Shown here piece by piece: positions 1 through 10,444 of a stretch of 64,000 bases of DNA. The position numbers and the translations under genes were made by a program. Origin of the DNA: Chinchilla lanigera. Taxonomy: Eukaryota > Chordata > Mammalia > Rodentia > Chinchillidae. The stretch lies in NCBI RefSeq assembly GCF_000276665.1, contig NW_004955466.1:7617737-7681736 (forward strand), read 5' to 3'. The first letter of the stretch is position 1; each line of letters begins with the position of its first letter. The notes under the pieces were generated by a model. The model searched no databases. It saw nothing but the letters and a program-made list of their open reading frames with translations, and had not been told where the DNA came from.

Positions 1-1145
1 AATTACAATGAAAATGAGCACCTTTGCAACTGTTTGATGAGAAAATGATGCATGGACTATGGATCTCGGCCACCCAACAAGCACTGGATAAGCCCCAGAC
101 AGAGCCCAAGTTTTCTGACATGTATGTTCACATGCATGCTTCTCCTGAGTACCACCTTTTTGCACCAGGCACATCAGGAGGAGAACAAGGTAGATCAGGG
201 CACTGATGGTCACAAAAGGCCAGGAACAGGTATGACCCTAGCTAGGAGGTAGGCCAGCCAGTCTCCAAGACATATTGCCTCCTCCCCCAAAAATAAGTGC
301 CCTGGACTTGGCTTAAACCTTCATTCTCACTACCCTAAATCATTTACTAGAATTTCTTACTGGGAACCCAATAAATAAAACCAATAAAAGGAACCAAACA
401 TTGTGCACATCTGTAGGGAAACATCTGTTTGACCAAACCATAAGTGTCCCTGTAAAAGCCTCAAGCTTTTAATGGAACACAGTTTGTAAAATGCAGAACT
501 GGGTGATTTTGAAAGGTGCCTTATAGACTCTGTGACCTTGCTTCCTTTAAAGGAGCAAGTATTTTATTGGTGGATTTTACAGACACCACAGAGAACCTTC
601 CATAGGAGCACTGTAAATTCACCACTTGCCTCTCCCATCAAATTTTGAAGCTATATCCATTGTTAAGTCCCCATTGCATAGGGGCTAGGGCGAATGAATC
701 AGTGCACAATGTTTAGCCTAACATATGCAGCTCAAAAAATAGCTGATGAATGAAAGAACTGGTACCTTAAGATTTACTTCACATTGTGTTCATTTTGCCA
801 GTCAGTCTGTGCCCCTAACACAGAGCACAGAGCCTGATACCAAACTATATATGGATATGATCATCCCTATTCCTCTGATTTACAGTATAGGGCCTGTTCT
901 CATCTGCCATGGCTTCTGGTTTCCATGTTTGCAGATATACTTTACTCAGAGTTTAAGAGAAGTAAGGCTGTCAGTACAGGTGAGATACTGGCTGTGTTAT
1001 GCTTTAACATGACCATATCAAGAGCAGTCTGGAGAGTACAAAGGCAGAAGCAAGGAGGCTACCACAGAAGGCTAACTCAACAATCCAGCAGAAAGCCAAG
1101 TTCTGACTGTACTTGAAGATAGTATTTGGAAGATTCCAGGTGTGA

Positions 1146-1339
1146 GCTGGGCATGTTGGTAAATGCCTATAATTCTGGTACCTTGGGATGCTAGGCAGGA
1201 GGATCGCAAGTTTGTGTACAGAATGGGCAGCTTAGTGATTTAGCAAGACCTTGTCTCAAAATAAAAAATAAAATCAAGCTAGGGTTATGGCTCAGTGTGA
1301 AGGCCCTGGGTTCATTTCCCAATACTGCAAAAATAAAAT
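1146..1339 (+). repeat. B1+ID composite SINE, old
   Basis: The left part is B1-like (gctgggcatgttggtaaatg, then ggcaggaggatcgcaagttt, then caagaccttgtctcaaaata). The right part is an ID-like tRNA-derived unit (ctagggttatggctcagtg, then ggccctgggttcatttccc). Both are diverged. This 5' B1 / 3' ID order is the composite type known in squirrel-related and other non-murid rodents, which supports the rodent assignment. Confidence 0.75.
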
Positions 1340-1549
1340 CTGGTGGGGGTGGGGTTCAGGTGGAAGGAAGAGAAGACATAGATGACCTCTGAGATTTTAG
1401 CTCTAGCAACCAAAAGAATATCATTTCCTCTAGGCAAGACAGGGAAGACAGAAGGAACTGATTTAGGGAGGCAGAACTCAGGATTTCAAGTCTGAAGATG
1501 CAGAGATGCTATGAGAAATTGAATATACAGATCTCTCACCCCTGTACTC

Positions 1550-1895
1550 CAGCCATCCTCTGTTCTTCAAAGATGGCAAGCTCCTCCTCTCCTTCCAATG
1601 CCTTTCTGCACCATTCCCTTGGCCTGCACTCCTTAGCCTCCACATATCATGTCTCTTTTACCCTCAGTTGCTTGAGCTCTGTTATATCATCATCATGTCA
1701 AAGGAACTTCCCCTAAAGCTGCTAAACAAACAGCAGCCTCTGTCATTCTCTCCTCTCACTTACCTTGGTTCACTTACTGATACCTTCCTCCTCAACTATA
1801 CCGTAAGCACCTCAAGGGCAGAGCATCACCTGTTTAGTTCATATCTGCACAGGCTTTTCCTCAACAGTACCTGACAGTAAACATCTTTGAATGAA
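1550..1895 (+). repeat. L2 LINE fragment, 3' end
   Basis: The CT-rich protein-like stretch typical of L2 is followed by an L2/MIR-type tail (accgtaagcacctcaagggc, later tgaatgaatgact). It is heavily diverged. Boundaries are approximate. Confidence 0.55.
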
Positions 1896-2525
1896 TGACT
1901 GATTGGCCCCAATGGCCCATAGCTCTCCTGGTATCTTTCCACGGTATTGCAACAGGGGATTTTAATACAAGCTGACGTGTAACCCATGACATGAGGAGGC
2001 TGCCTATTTTGGATAGATATAAGCTCTGGAGTCTTTTCTTAAAACTCTGTAGCAGGAAAAGAATGTGACCCATGGGAGAAGCCCAGTCCTATAAATGCAG
2101 CCCTCAGAATAGCTGGAGTTCAGGGCTGCTGCTGTAAACTGCTCCCTTATTCTTGTTAAGAATCTTCCCTCTAAAGTCCCATCGCTGAGACTCACCATAA
2201 TGCATACTGGGAGTGGGAGGGGTAGACCACTAATCCACCTGTGAGAGAGCCATCTGCCTCTCTAGGTCATCCCATGCCCTTTACCATACTACTGCTGTAA
2301 TTTCCTAAAATGGAAACGGAACACATCCATCAGGTTATCAGGAAGACAGGCTTGAAAGCCCCATCGTACTATGAAGAGCAGATCGTGGCTTGTAAGGATG
2401 TGGAGAGCCAATTGGAAAATTAAACTAAGGTCTCTGAATTCACAAGACGAATGTACTAAATCGAGGACTGACAACTGCAGGTCTTCAAACACCACATCAT
2501 TAGCAGCACCCTTTAGCATACTCAC

Positions 2526-2966
2526 ACTTATGTTACTCCTTGGCTCCAGGACCAGAGTCACTTTCATTTCCCCTTCTGGGCGCAGGTGGCTGAGATAGAA
2601 GAGCTTCTCTCCCAACATTCTCTCTCGGGTCATCTTCCGGGCAGCGTACAAGCGAAAACGAACAGCACAGGCAGCCACGTCTCTGTGCTCCAGCTTGGCA
2701 AAAGTTACCTTATCCTTGAAGACAGGGTTGGGCCCTCTTTGTATGCTCGTCCTGCCCCTCTGTTTCTTACTAGGCAGCAGCACCACGTGAACCTGCCAGT
2801 TGTTGACCCCACTTCGAGCCTTATCGGGGAGGCCCTGTGCTCTCACAATGGTCACTGTGAGCTTCTGGGTTGCAGCTTTATATTCAAAGACGACATCTAG
2901 GTCACCGCACTTCGAGATCGGCTCCAAGGCCCTGGAGGGCACCTGCAAATTGGTCCCATCCTGTTC
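2526..2966 (-). CDS. SYT16: Synaptotagmin-16-like exon C (first C2 domain)
   Basis: Internal coding exon of 441 nt, exactly 147 codons, phase 0 at both ends. The acceptor is a strong tract ending in ctgcaacag (AG at 2968-2967). The donor is agt|gtgagt (gt at 2525-2524). The peptide starts EQDGTNLQVPSRALEPISK. A C2 beta-sandwich follows from about residue 20: CGDLDVVFEYKAATQKLTV, then TIVRAQGLPDKARSGVNNW, QVHVVLLPSKKQRGRTSIQ, RGPNPVF, VRFRLYA and MLGEKLFYLSHLRPEG, ending LVLEPRSNIS. C2 domains usually bind phospholipid and membrane-traffic partners. Here loop 1 reads NNWQV where Ca2+-binding C2 domains have SDPYV, and loop 3 (ARKMTRERM) has no Asp. This domain should be Ca2+-independent, as known for SYT14/SYT16. 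The KKQRGR run is a possible phosphoinositide-binding basic patch. C2B exons would lie left of the window. Confidence 0.9.
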
Positions 2967-3119
2967 CTGTTGCAGGAAAAGAAAGAGATTAGGGATGGAA
3001 ATGATAATGCCTAATTACGTTTTGGCAAGTTGATGCCCCTTGGTGCCCCTTCTGAGTCCGGTGTTTTCTGGCTGCCAGCGCGTGACCTTCTGTGGTTAGG
3101 AAGGCATGTTTACTGATCG

Positions 3120-3208
3120 CTCTCCATTAAACTGTGAATTCTTGGAGGGCACGGTGTCTGACATACGGTAAGCCTTCACAAATGTTTTTGGAATGAATAA
3201 ATAAAGCT
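3120..3208 (+). repeat. L2 3' tail fragment
   Basis: The pattern gtgaattcttggagggcac, then aatgaataaataaag, matches the 3' end of L2-type elements. It is short and old. Confidence 0.45.
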
Positions 3209-4195
3209 TTTATATTTTGAGAAATGTTTTCATATCTGCTGGCACTCTGAAAGCACAATTGCCCACTATCATTGAAACCAACTGAGACATTAAATCTAAA
3301 GTGAAGTCAACCGTGCAATTGCCAACAGGCGACTTTTCTTTGAGTCCCCAGGAGAAATGGTTCAGCCTGGGCCTGTTCTCTGCAAGCCAGAACCTCCCAC
3401 AGACAAAAATCCTAAGGGGGTCCTTGGCAGGTGATCCTTTAGTATATTTTCACTGCATGGGGGAGAAAATGTTTAGAGCCAGCATCTTAAACTTTCCTGT
3501 GGGCCTGAATCATCCCAGGCTTCTGATTCTGCAGGTCTGGCATGGACCTAAGATTTCTAAAATGTTACAAGGAATACTAGACTCAGATCACACTTTGAAT
3601 AACAAGGTTAAGCAGCCATTTGGCAACGTGTAACACTGGCCCTGGAACCAGAATTCCTGGATTGAGTTCATAATTCTACTGCTCATAAGCTTTTTTTGCC
3701 CTGGCGAAGTAGCCCACCCTCTGCACATTATAGCTAAAAACTGCATTTTTAATATGCATACTTGATAGACAATTATTGTGAAGTTTAATAGACATGAAAA
3801 TACCTGCTTCCAACTAGACTGCGTAACTATCTGTTCCCTTTCCTGGACTGGTGATTCCTGTCTTCAGATATGCTTCTTTTTATGGACTACCACCCTGGGA
3901 CAGCAATTCACTGTAGTGGCCCAGATCTGAGGCTCCCCCTGGGAAAATAGAGCTGAAGTACATTCATTCTAATGAACCACTCACCAAAAAATTATAAATG
4001 ATGTTGACATAATTTTAATTTTCCTCTGAAGGCATGAATCTTGCCTGTAACTAACCTTTGGAATAATTCTTATTGTAAGCCAGTTCTTATTTATGCAACT
4101 GCACATCAGGCTTTACTAATTTACAGAACTCTTCACTGAAAAATGATAATAGAATACTTTGAAATGAGCATTCATTGATGAAGTGTTCCCACAGA

Positions 4196-4385
4196 GATCA
4201 AGGGAAAGTACATGGTTCTCTGGAATCAGACACCCTGAGGAAGGCCAGGTCTTCCCATTTACTACTTTCTGTTCCATTTGGCAAACGATTTAATCTTTTC
4301 CACCTTGTTTTCCTCAACTGAACAGAGATGTTGTGAAAAGTATATGGCTTGATATAGAGTAGACTGCTAACAAATGCCCTTTTCA
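4196..4385 (+). repeat. MIR SINE fragment
   Basis: The order of segments follows MIR: ggaatcagacaccctgagga, a CT-rich middle, then ttttcctcaactgaacagag and a degraded tail. It is strongly diverged. Confidence 0.45.
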
Positions 4386-4689
4386 TTTAACATTCAAATT
4401 AACCTGCCAAGAAAATTCATATTTCTTTTAAAATAAGGGAAATTTCTTATATTTTTTCATCTGAGCATGCCATCATATATGAGTGTTTCTATTCAGAGGT
4501 TCTTGGTTACACTGATAAAAGTGGTTGCTATAGAGACTTCTGAATACAACTGACTAGTGTATATATAATATTAGAAGCAGTCTCCAAGGAGTTAGGTCAA
4601 CTCAAAAATCTTCTCTAAAACTCCCTCGTCTCTTTTTAAAACCTTCGTCTATGTTAGCCTACTCTAAGCATCTCTATTTTGTTCACCTA

Positions 4690-4775
4690 GATGAAAGCAG
4701 TAACAGTTAACATCTGCTGAGCTATTCCTTATGCCAGGTACCATACCAGGTCCTTTATAGACTATAAAAGCGAAC
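4690..4775 (-). repeat. MIR SINE fragment
   Basis: Reverse MIR 3' part: catctgctgagctattcctt, then atgccaggtaccataccagg. Confidence 0.5.
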
Positions 4776-5284
4776 TCTTAAACACTTCAGATCCCCTTGT
4801 CCTCATCACTTGGTGCATCTTTCCCTACAGCCATAGCCTGTCCAGACTCTAAGTGGCTTTAGGCTAGCACAGCCTAATTAAAACTTATTTCTTATTCATC
4901 AAATATAATTCTCACCCATCACCAATGGCCTGTGATTCCAAGGCTAAGAAAGCTATAGAACACTGTTTGCAGCACGCACATAAACTTCAGTGTGCCAGGT
5001 TAACTTTCCTTCCCTTGGTCAGGCATCTTGAACTTAGTTTATATAGCTTCTTGGACTGTGGTCCCACAAGAAAGAGAAATCACTCATACTCGGTAGTGGC
5101 CAACTCAGTGGCACAGGCCCACACTGGATCCTCCTTCTTCCTGCCTCGCTGCCTCACCTTCACTCTTGTTCCCTGGCATGACACTGCCAACACTGTGGGT
5201 AGCCAAAGCCTTTGTCTTGGGTTCTGCTGTACTTCACAACCCAACTAAGAAACACTATCTTTTAAAATGTTTACATTATCTTAA

Positions 5285-5460
5285 TGGAGTAGGTATTTAA
5301 ATACCCTCATGGATATTTAATATTTTCATGGAGGAGCAAACTAAAGCTTAGAAAGGATGAACAACTAACTCTATTCTCCCTACCCCCACTATAGCCATAG
5401 GCCAGGCGGGGTTACCCGGAACTCACACCCTGGCAGTCTGAGTCCAGAGCCTGCCTTAAT
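5285..5460 (-). repeat. MIR SINE
   Basis: A reverse-orientation MIR with gaggagcaaactaaagctta in the core and ccctggcagtctgagtccag at its tRNA-like 5' end. Confidence 0.55.
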
Positions 5461-5944
5461 AGTATTCTCATGGTTCCAAACTTTGCATTGAACCATAAGG
5501 TCTTCAGTTTTCTCCCCCAAACCCTTTGCCATAGGTATCCATATGTATATTGGATGTGTGACATGAAAAGAAATTGGAAAATGGAGGTTGGAAAAAACTC
5601 CTGTGAATTTTATATCCTTTAGAGCAGTTAATACTAGTTAACAATTTCTAGTTTGCCATCAACTTCAATGCCAAGGCGAAAATATTCTAGAAGGACCTCT
5701 CTCTCCATTTATCACTGCAGGTTTCTGGGGAGTCGAGGGGCAGGCTCTTCAAAGACTTTCCTAAGGAGACAGAGGAAGACACGGTACCAGCCAACAGCTG
5801 GGTTGGGGAGAGGCCCATCCAAGCTGTGACCCATGAGAACTGGGCTTTGCAGTCCCTTCCTGGGTTGATTTGAGACAGAGATTTGTGAAGGTTGGTATTT
5901 TTATAGCAATTAATTATTTCAACACACATTACCTATCACCAGGC

Positions 5945-6115
5945 AACTGAAGGAGCTCCTCGTGTGGGTACTGTTAATACCACTAATCCATCTGACCTTC
6001 CTGCTAGGTAAAAATCTCTTCATTCTTATCCCCATTTGGCAGATTTTAATTAACTTCTCAAGGCCAACCAATTAATCAGTAAAAAGCAGAGATGAAAAGT
6101 AGGACACCTGTTTCC
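5945..6115 (-). repeat. MIR SINE
   Basis: Reverse MIR core: ttatccccatttggcagatt, then aattaacttctcaaggccaa. Diverged. Confidence 0.5.
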
Positions 6116-6797
6116 CCGTGTGCTCAAAATCTCCAGCCACCCTCCCATAGGCTTCCCTGCCAAGCCCCAGGCCTGCAGGGGAAAGCCAACGGCCTTTGCC
6201 AGCAGTGAAGAGCAGCATTCAAAAATCTATCGGCCTAGCAGGTAGTCCCACCGCATGACTGGTTTCCTTCCGAGACAAAATAAATGACTCCTTCAGCTCT
6301 AATATCCTGTTTTTTTTCTTTAAGATGGGCATATTTGCGTCAAATTGTCAAAACCCAAACAGGTTTAAAGATTTTCTGTCAAACTGAAAAGGCTTTCTGT
6401 TTTAGCAAGATAGTGTTGATGTCATTTGTGCGGTCCAAAGTAAACGGGCCCACAATATGTTCCTGATGCCAGATGCATGAGGGAGGACGGGGTTCTTAAC
6501 ACAGCTAAAAGGCAAATAAATCAATGCTTAAAAGGGAAGCTAAGCCTGCGGAGCAGGCAGTTACAGGAACTGCCTCTGAGCTGGGTTTGAAGTTCTGCTG
6601 TAGGAGCACCAAATTACAGTTTTTGTCTCAAAATAGATAGGAGGTTGAATGGAGCACACAGAGATGTCTGTGTATTTTTGGAGTCAGGGAACATTTAGTA
6701 CCCTCAACGCAAGTCCTCTATTAAAGCTCCAGGAGGCAGGTAAATGGGAGGTTATGCAGAGATAGCAATTCCAGGTCTAATGGCACAATTACCAAGG

Positions 6798-6843
6798 AGA
6801 GAGAGACAGACAGACAGACAGAGAGAGACAGAGAGAGAGAGAG

Positions 6844-6883
<40 letters not shown>
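6798..6883. repeat. Compound microsatellite (GACA)n(GA)n(GT)n
   Basis: Consecutive tracts of GACA, then GA, then about 17 GT units. The open frames overlapping it encode only simple Ser/Leu/Val/Cys runs and are not genes. Confidence 0.95.
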
Positions 6884-6884
<1 letters not shown>

Positions 6885-7179
6885 AGGCAGGTAAATAGTT
6901 GTGTGTTGTTTTGGGGTGAAGAAACAAAAGAATATTTTAAAATATTATTGTGTGGGATTTGATATGACTTTTAGCAATAAAATGATGAGGAAGCAAACTT
7001 CTTTCCTCCTATTTTCTTTTGAAGAAAGTAATGGGGTTAATGGTTTGGGGTAGTTCCACACGAAAGATTGCTTTCAACAAGCCACAAACCACATATCCAA
7101 GTTACCATTTCTGGTCCTTGGCAGGAACACTAATACAGATGCAGTGCACACACCTCTCCCATGCTCCGTCTGCACATGC

Positions 7180-7189
7180 GTGCATGCAT

Positions 7190-7225
<36 letters not shown>

Positions 7226-7242
7226 ACACACACACACACACA
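7180..7242. repeat. (CA)n microsatellite
   Basis: CA repeats with one TACA interruption, preceded by a gcatgcatgc run. Overlapping frames in both strands are repeat artefacts (His/Thr or Cys/Val runs). Confidence 0.95.
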
Positions 7243-7757
7243 GCAGCACTTTGTCCCAGGAACTCCATTTCTGCAGTTTTCTTTTGCCATCCCATGACCA
7301 CCCAGGTCTCAAGAAGAATTTCATCCCGTTTTTTTTCAGGCTGATATAAATCAAATCCATTCACCCTTTGCTTTCTCTGTCTCCACCAAACTTTTGTATG
7401 CTCACTAAAATCAATTTCAAGTTAGGAATTATATATACCCCACTGATTAGCACCTTCCAATGTCATGGAATCATTAGAGTTATCTAATTAAAAATAACAA
7501 TAAATGTCTGTAGATGAATTGATGCTTATAAATTTCTTATTATGGTACAGGAGTATAGTAATTGGTGTGCCAATAAATGGTAGCTACCACCCTCAGCACC
7601 TCTAGTCATATCAAAGAAATTTAGAAGTCTCTTTCACCAGAGTTATTCCAAAAAGCTACATCACCAGTTAGAATGTCATTACAGATTCATGCTATCTCCT
7701 AGACCTTCCCATAATTAAAAGCTAATGAATATACTAGTAACTCAAGATCCTTATCAT

Positions 7758-7850
7758 AGGCTGGGGATGTAACTCAGTGGTAAAACATTGCCTAGCATGT
7801 GCAAGGGCCTGGGTTCAATTCTCAGCATTGAAAAAGCAAAATAAAATGAA
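7758..7850 (+). repeat. ID-type SINE, older copy
   Basis: aggctggggatgtaactcag, then gcctgggttcaattctcagc, then an A-rich tail. The older body (tggtaaaacattgcctagca) differs from the young copies further right. Confidence 0.85.
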
Positions 7851-8342
7851 ACCAAAAAATCATCATAATATTAGGTACAACTTCATTTGGAGAGTCATTT
7901 TATTTTAATTCAATTCTCAAATAATTCTCATTTCAAACAATTACAATTCATGATTTTTTGGTAAATAAAATAGACTGCACTCAAATAAAACTATGAAAGA
8001 AATAAACGAGTTTCTCCAAAGAAGTAAAAATTCCTTTGTATAAAAATAAGCTGGTAAAGGTCCATTTTGTCATCATTCTTCTTCATTTTTTCTACCATTT
8101 TTTTCCATTTTGAAACTTGTTTATGTTTCTTTTCCATTTTGAAACTTTGATATGCACAGGGCTTTGGAGATCTACAAATTTATTCTCAGTACAAAATTTT
8201 AGGCCTTTATTTTTCAAGGCAATTTTTCCTTTCTTGGAAAATTTGGTTGGGGGGGAGAGAAAGGGAAAGAGGAGGGATCCAAAAAAAACCAATGAATACA
8301 CACTTCTCTAAAGCAAAAGAAAAAAGAAAAAGCATAACTCAC

Positions 8343-8596
8343 CTCTGGACTCCATACAGAGGAGCTATCAGTGATATAGGAATCTTCAGATCCACGGGTA
8401 TTGAAAGCTGCCTCCATCTCCAAGCCCCCCTCTGTGGGCTGATGACTGGGGCTTTGGACCGCACTGGTCTCTTGCTGAGGTGTGACATGGTACCTGGAAT
8501 CTCCTCTTTCACATGAGGACTGTGAGGGGGTGGAGATAGGGTGATCTTCACAAGACCGAATCTCAGAACAACTCAGTTGGCTGGTTCCATCCAAAT
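8343..8596 (-). CDS. SYT16: Synaptotagmin-16-like exon B (Ser/Thr/Pro/Gln linker)
   Basis: Internal coding exon of the same minus-strand gene. The acceptor is aaatttag (AG at 8598-8597), with a modest pyrimidine tract. The donor is gag|gtgagt, a near-perfect site (gt at 8342-8341). Length is 254 nt: 2 nt complete the codon begun by exon A (G+AT = Asp), then 84 codons, leaving phase 0. The peptide begins LDGTSQLSCSEIRSCEDH and ends SYITDSSSVWSPE. It is rich in Ser, Thr, Pro and Gln with no predicted fold, so it is probably a flexible phosphorylatable linker before C2A. No in-frame stop occurs between the splice sites. Exons A and C are reached 4.7 kb upstream and 5.4 kb downstream, and both phases match. 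Skipping this exon alone would break the frame. Confidence 0.85.
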
Positions 8597-9079
8597 CTAA
8601 ATTTGCAAAAACAAACTATTTCAAGTACACTTTTAATACCTTTGTACCTAGGAAAACTGAGTAATTTTAATCACAATGACTAAGACCTCAAAAACAAAAT
8701 CCACACCAATAACACCTGCAGAAACATAATTTCACCCTACAGTGGATAAACTCAGTCTATATAATCAAAAAACCATTAACTCCTTATGTGGTTTCTAACT
8801 AAGTTTAATACTTCCTAAAAATAGGAGTATAAAATATGGTCATTTATGTTAAAGGGATTAAAAAACACATTAGCCTTTTGTTGGCACTAATAATCGCTTC
8901 AGACTTCAGGGATGGATCGGCAAAGCAAAAATAGTGACCTATTGTGAAGCTCACAAGCATCCTAACTCTTACTACTCCTTCCCTTCTCTCTGGAGGTCAC
9001 TGTACTATTCTCTCCTCAAAAGGCTTCAGCAGATTTCCCAGGTGAAAGGTTTCTATTTGATCCATAGAAAGCACACTGA

Positions 9080-9185
9080 GATTGGTTAATTGATCTGGGC
9101 TTAAATTCTGTCTCTGCTCTAATACCTTCAACAATATTCAAACTCTCTGAACCTTTATTTATTCATGCAAAAAAAAGATAAAGGC
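9080..9185 (+). repeat. MIR SINE fragment
   Basis: Forward MIR order: gatctgggcttaaattctgt, then ctctgaacctttatttattc. Diverged. Confidence 0.5.
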
Positions 9186-10026
9186 CATCAGATAGCCACT
9201 GTCAACCCATGATATAATATCTACGTGGCAGCCAATGGGCCTTCCACAGAGATCAGCCTTGTTTACCTGTCTGTCCCAACCTGGTTCCATCAACCTAGCA
9301 AACTCCCATGTGTACGGGGATTTCCACTTTCCCAGTCACCTCTGGTCTCACTGGCCCTTGAGAAAGCTACTTCTGTATTTTCTGCCTACAGCAGTGCTCA
9401 AACCCTCTTCCTGCCCTTTCCTTCTTCTCTATCCAAAGCCCCAACAACTTCTGGACCATTCCCAACCCCTTTAGGTTCAGAGCTTTTCTCTGGCTTCAGT
9501 GTTAGATGCTCTCTGTCTTTCTGTGCCTCTTCCTTCCACTGTTTATCCCATTCCTCTCCCTCAGTGTTGCCTTTGGGTGAAAAAGCAAAATGGAAAGGTC
9601 TTGCTAGGCAACAGCCTCCACTCTGCTTTACCCTAGACACCCAAAGAGTTCTTAAAATGTCTTTTCTCTGCCTCCAGCCCCTTCTAGTAGCCCTCATCCT
9701 TAGAGATACAGACAGGACTAGTGAGGGGGAGGGAAAAATAGATATCACAAATCCAGCTCTTCTACACACAGTGCATGGTCACAATTGTCTCCCCCATTAA
9801 TCTTATAACCTCAGCTAGAATATAGGCTCCGTGAAGACACCAGGACACACACATCTACTGCAGACTCTTAGTCTGCTGATAGGTTCTCATTAACCCTGAG
9901 CCTGAGCAGGTAAGTAATATCTGAAGGATCCAATTGATCCAACATGGAATGTAGATGACAGTGGTTTATCAGATGGTACATAACACAGTTACAGTAAGAA
10001 TCCTCACTTAAAAAAATACATTATTA

Positions 10027-10051
10027 TTTTGTGCTAAAATCCTGCTGGGTG
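10027..10051 (+). repeat. Left arm of 25-bp perfect inverted repeat
   Basis: The arm contains gtgctaaaatcctgctgggt. Its exact reverse complement is at 10420-10444, 368 bp away. Neither arm is part of a repeat I recognise. Confidence 0.9.
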
Positions 10052-10419
10052 AACAAACAGAAGCATTTTCAGGCAGATGCTGACCTTGGGGCACAACATC
10101 AGACTCGATTTGGAATTTTATAAAACCATAGCAAGCCATTTGAGAAGTTCCTCTATCTGCCTTGTAATTCTCAGTAATTCAGTTCAGATTTCACAGGATA
10201 CTACAAAAATTTTACATTCATACTTTCAGTATGAAATACACTTTAAAAGGCAAATACACTCTAAAAGGCCACAGAAAATGACAGAAGGGAAATTCCATGG
10301 CAAAACCTACAACATAAAACGGAATTTTCTTCTAAGTGTCTAATTAGCACACCCATCGCTCACATACATGAACAATAAAATGTCCTATTAAACAGTGGGT
10401 CATTCATCAGTGTATGTAG

Positions 10420-10444
10420 CACCCAGCAGGATTTTAGCACAAAA
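10420..10444 (-). repeat. Right arm of 25-bp perfect inverted repeat
   Basis: The arm contains acccagcaggattttagcac and pairs without mismatch to 10027-10051. Pairing stops at once on both sides, so the arms are sharply bounded. Confidence 0.9.

Larger units (their letters stand above)
1..2525 (-). other. Intron downstream of exon C (partial)
   Basis: This is intronic sequence 3' of exon C in gene direction, starting at the gtgagt donor and running out of the window. Apart from the B1+ID composite and the L2 listed separately, 1-1145 and 1896-2525 hold nothing I can assign. The short frames here lack splice context and family resemblance. The open frame of exon C runs on past its donor to about 2289, but that read-through has no C2-like sequence and looks like chance. 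Confidence 0.75.
2967..8342 (-). other. Intron between exons B and C
   Basis: This intron is bounded by the gtgagt donor of exon B and the ctgcaacag acceptor of exon C. It contains an L2 tail at about 3120-3208, MIR pieces, two dinucleotide-rich arrays and one ID SINE, all listed separately. The stretches 3209-4195, 6120-6790, 7243-7757 and 7851-8342 show nothing I can support beyond a possible MIR scrap near 3640-3700. Confidence 0.8.

Noticed and set aside
2289..2525. Continuation of the exon C frame past its donor
   Set aside because: The gtgagt donor at 2525-2520 ends the exon in phase 0, and the read-through peptide no longer resembles a C2 domain.
6721..7364. Overlapping frames with Ser/Leu, Val/Cys or His/Thr runs
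   Set aside because: They are translations of GA/GT and CA microsatellites.
9225..9800. Long plus-strand frame of 191 codons in the intron between exons A and B
   Set aside because: It starts with GTG, not ATG, is Ser/Pro/Leu-rich, shows no family resemblance or splice context, and is overlapped by a 123-codon minus frame, as expected from CT-rich sequence.
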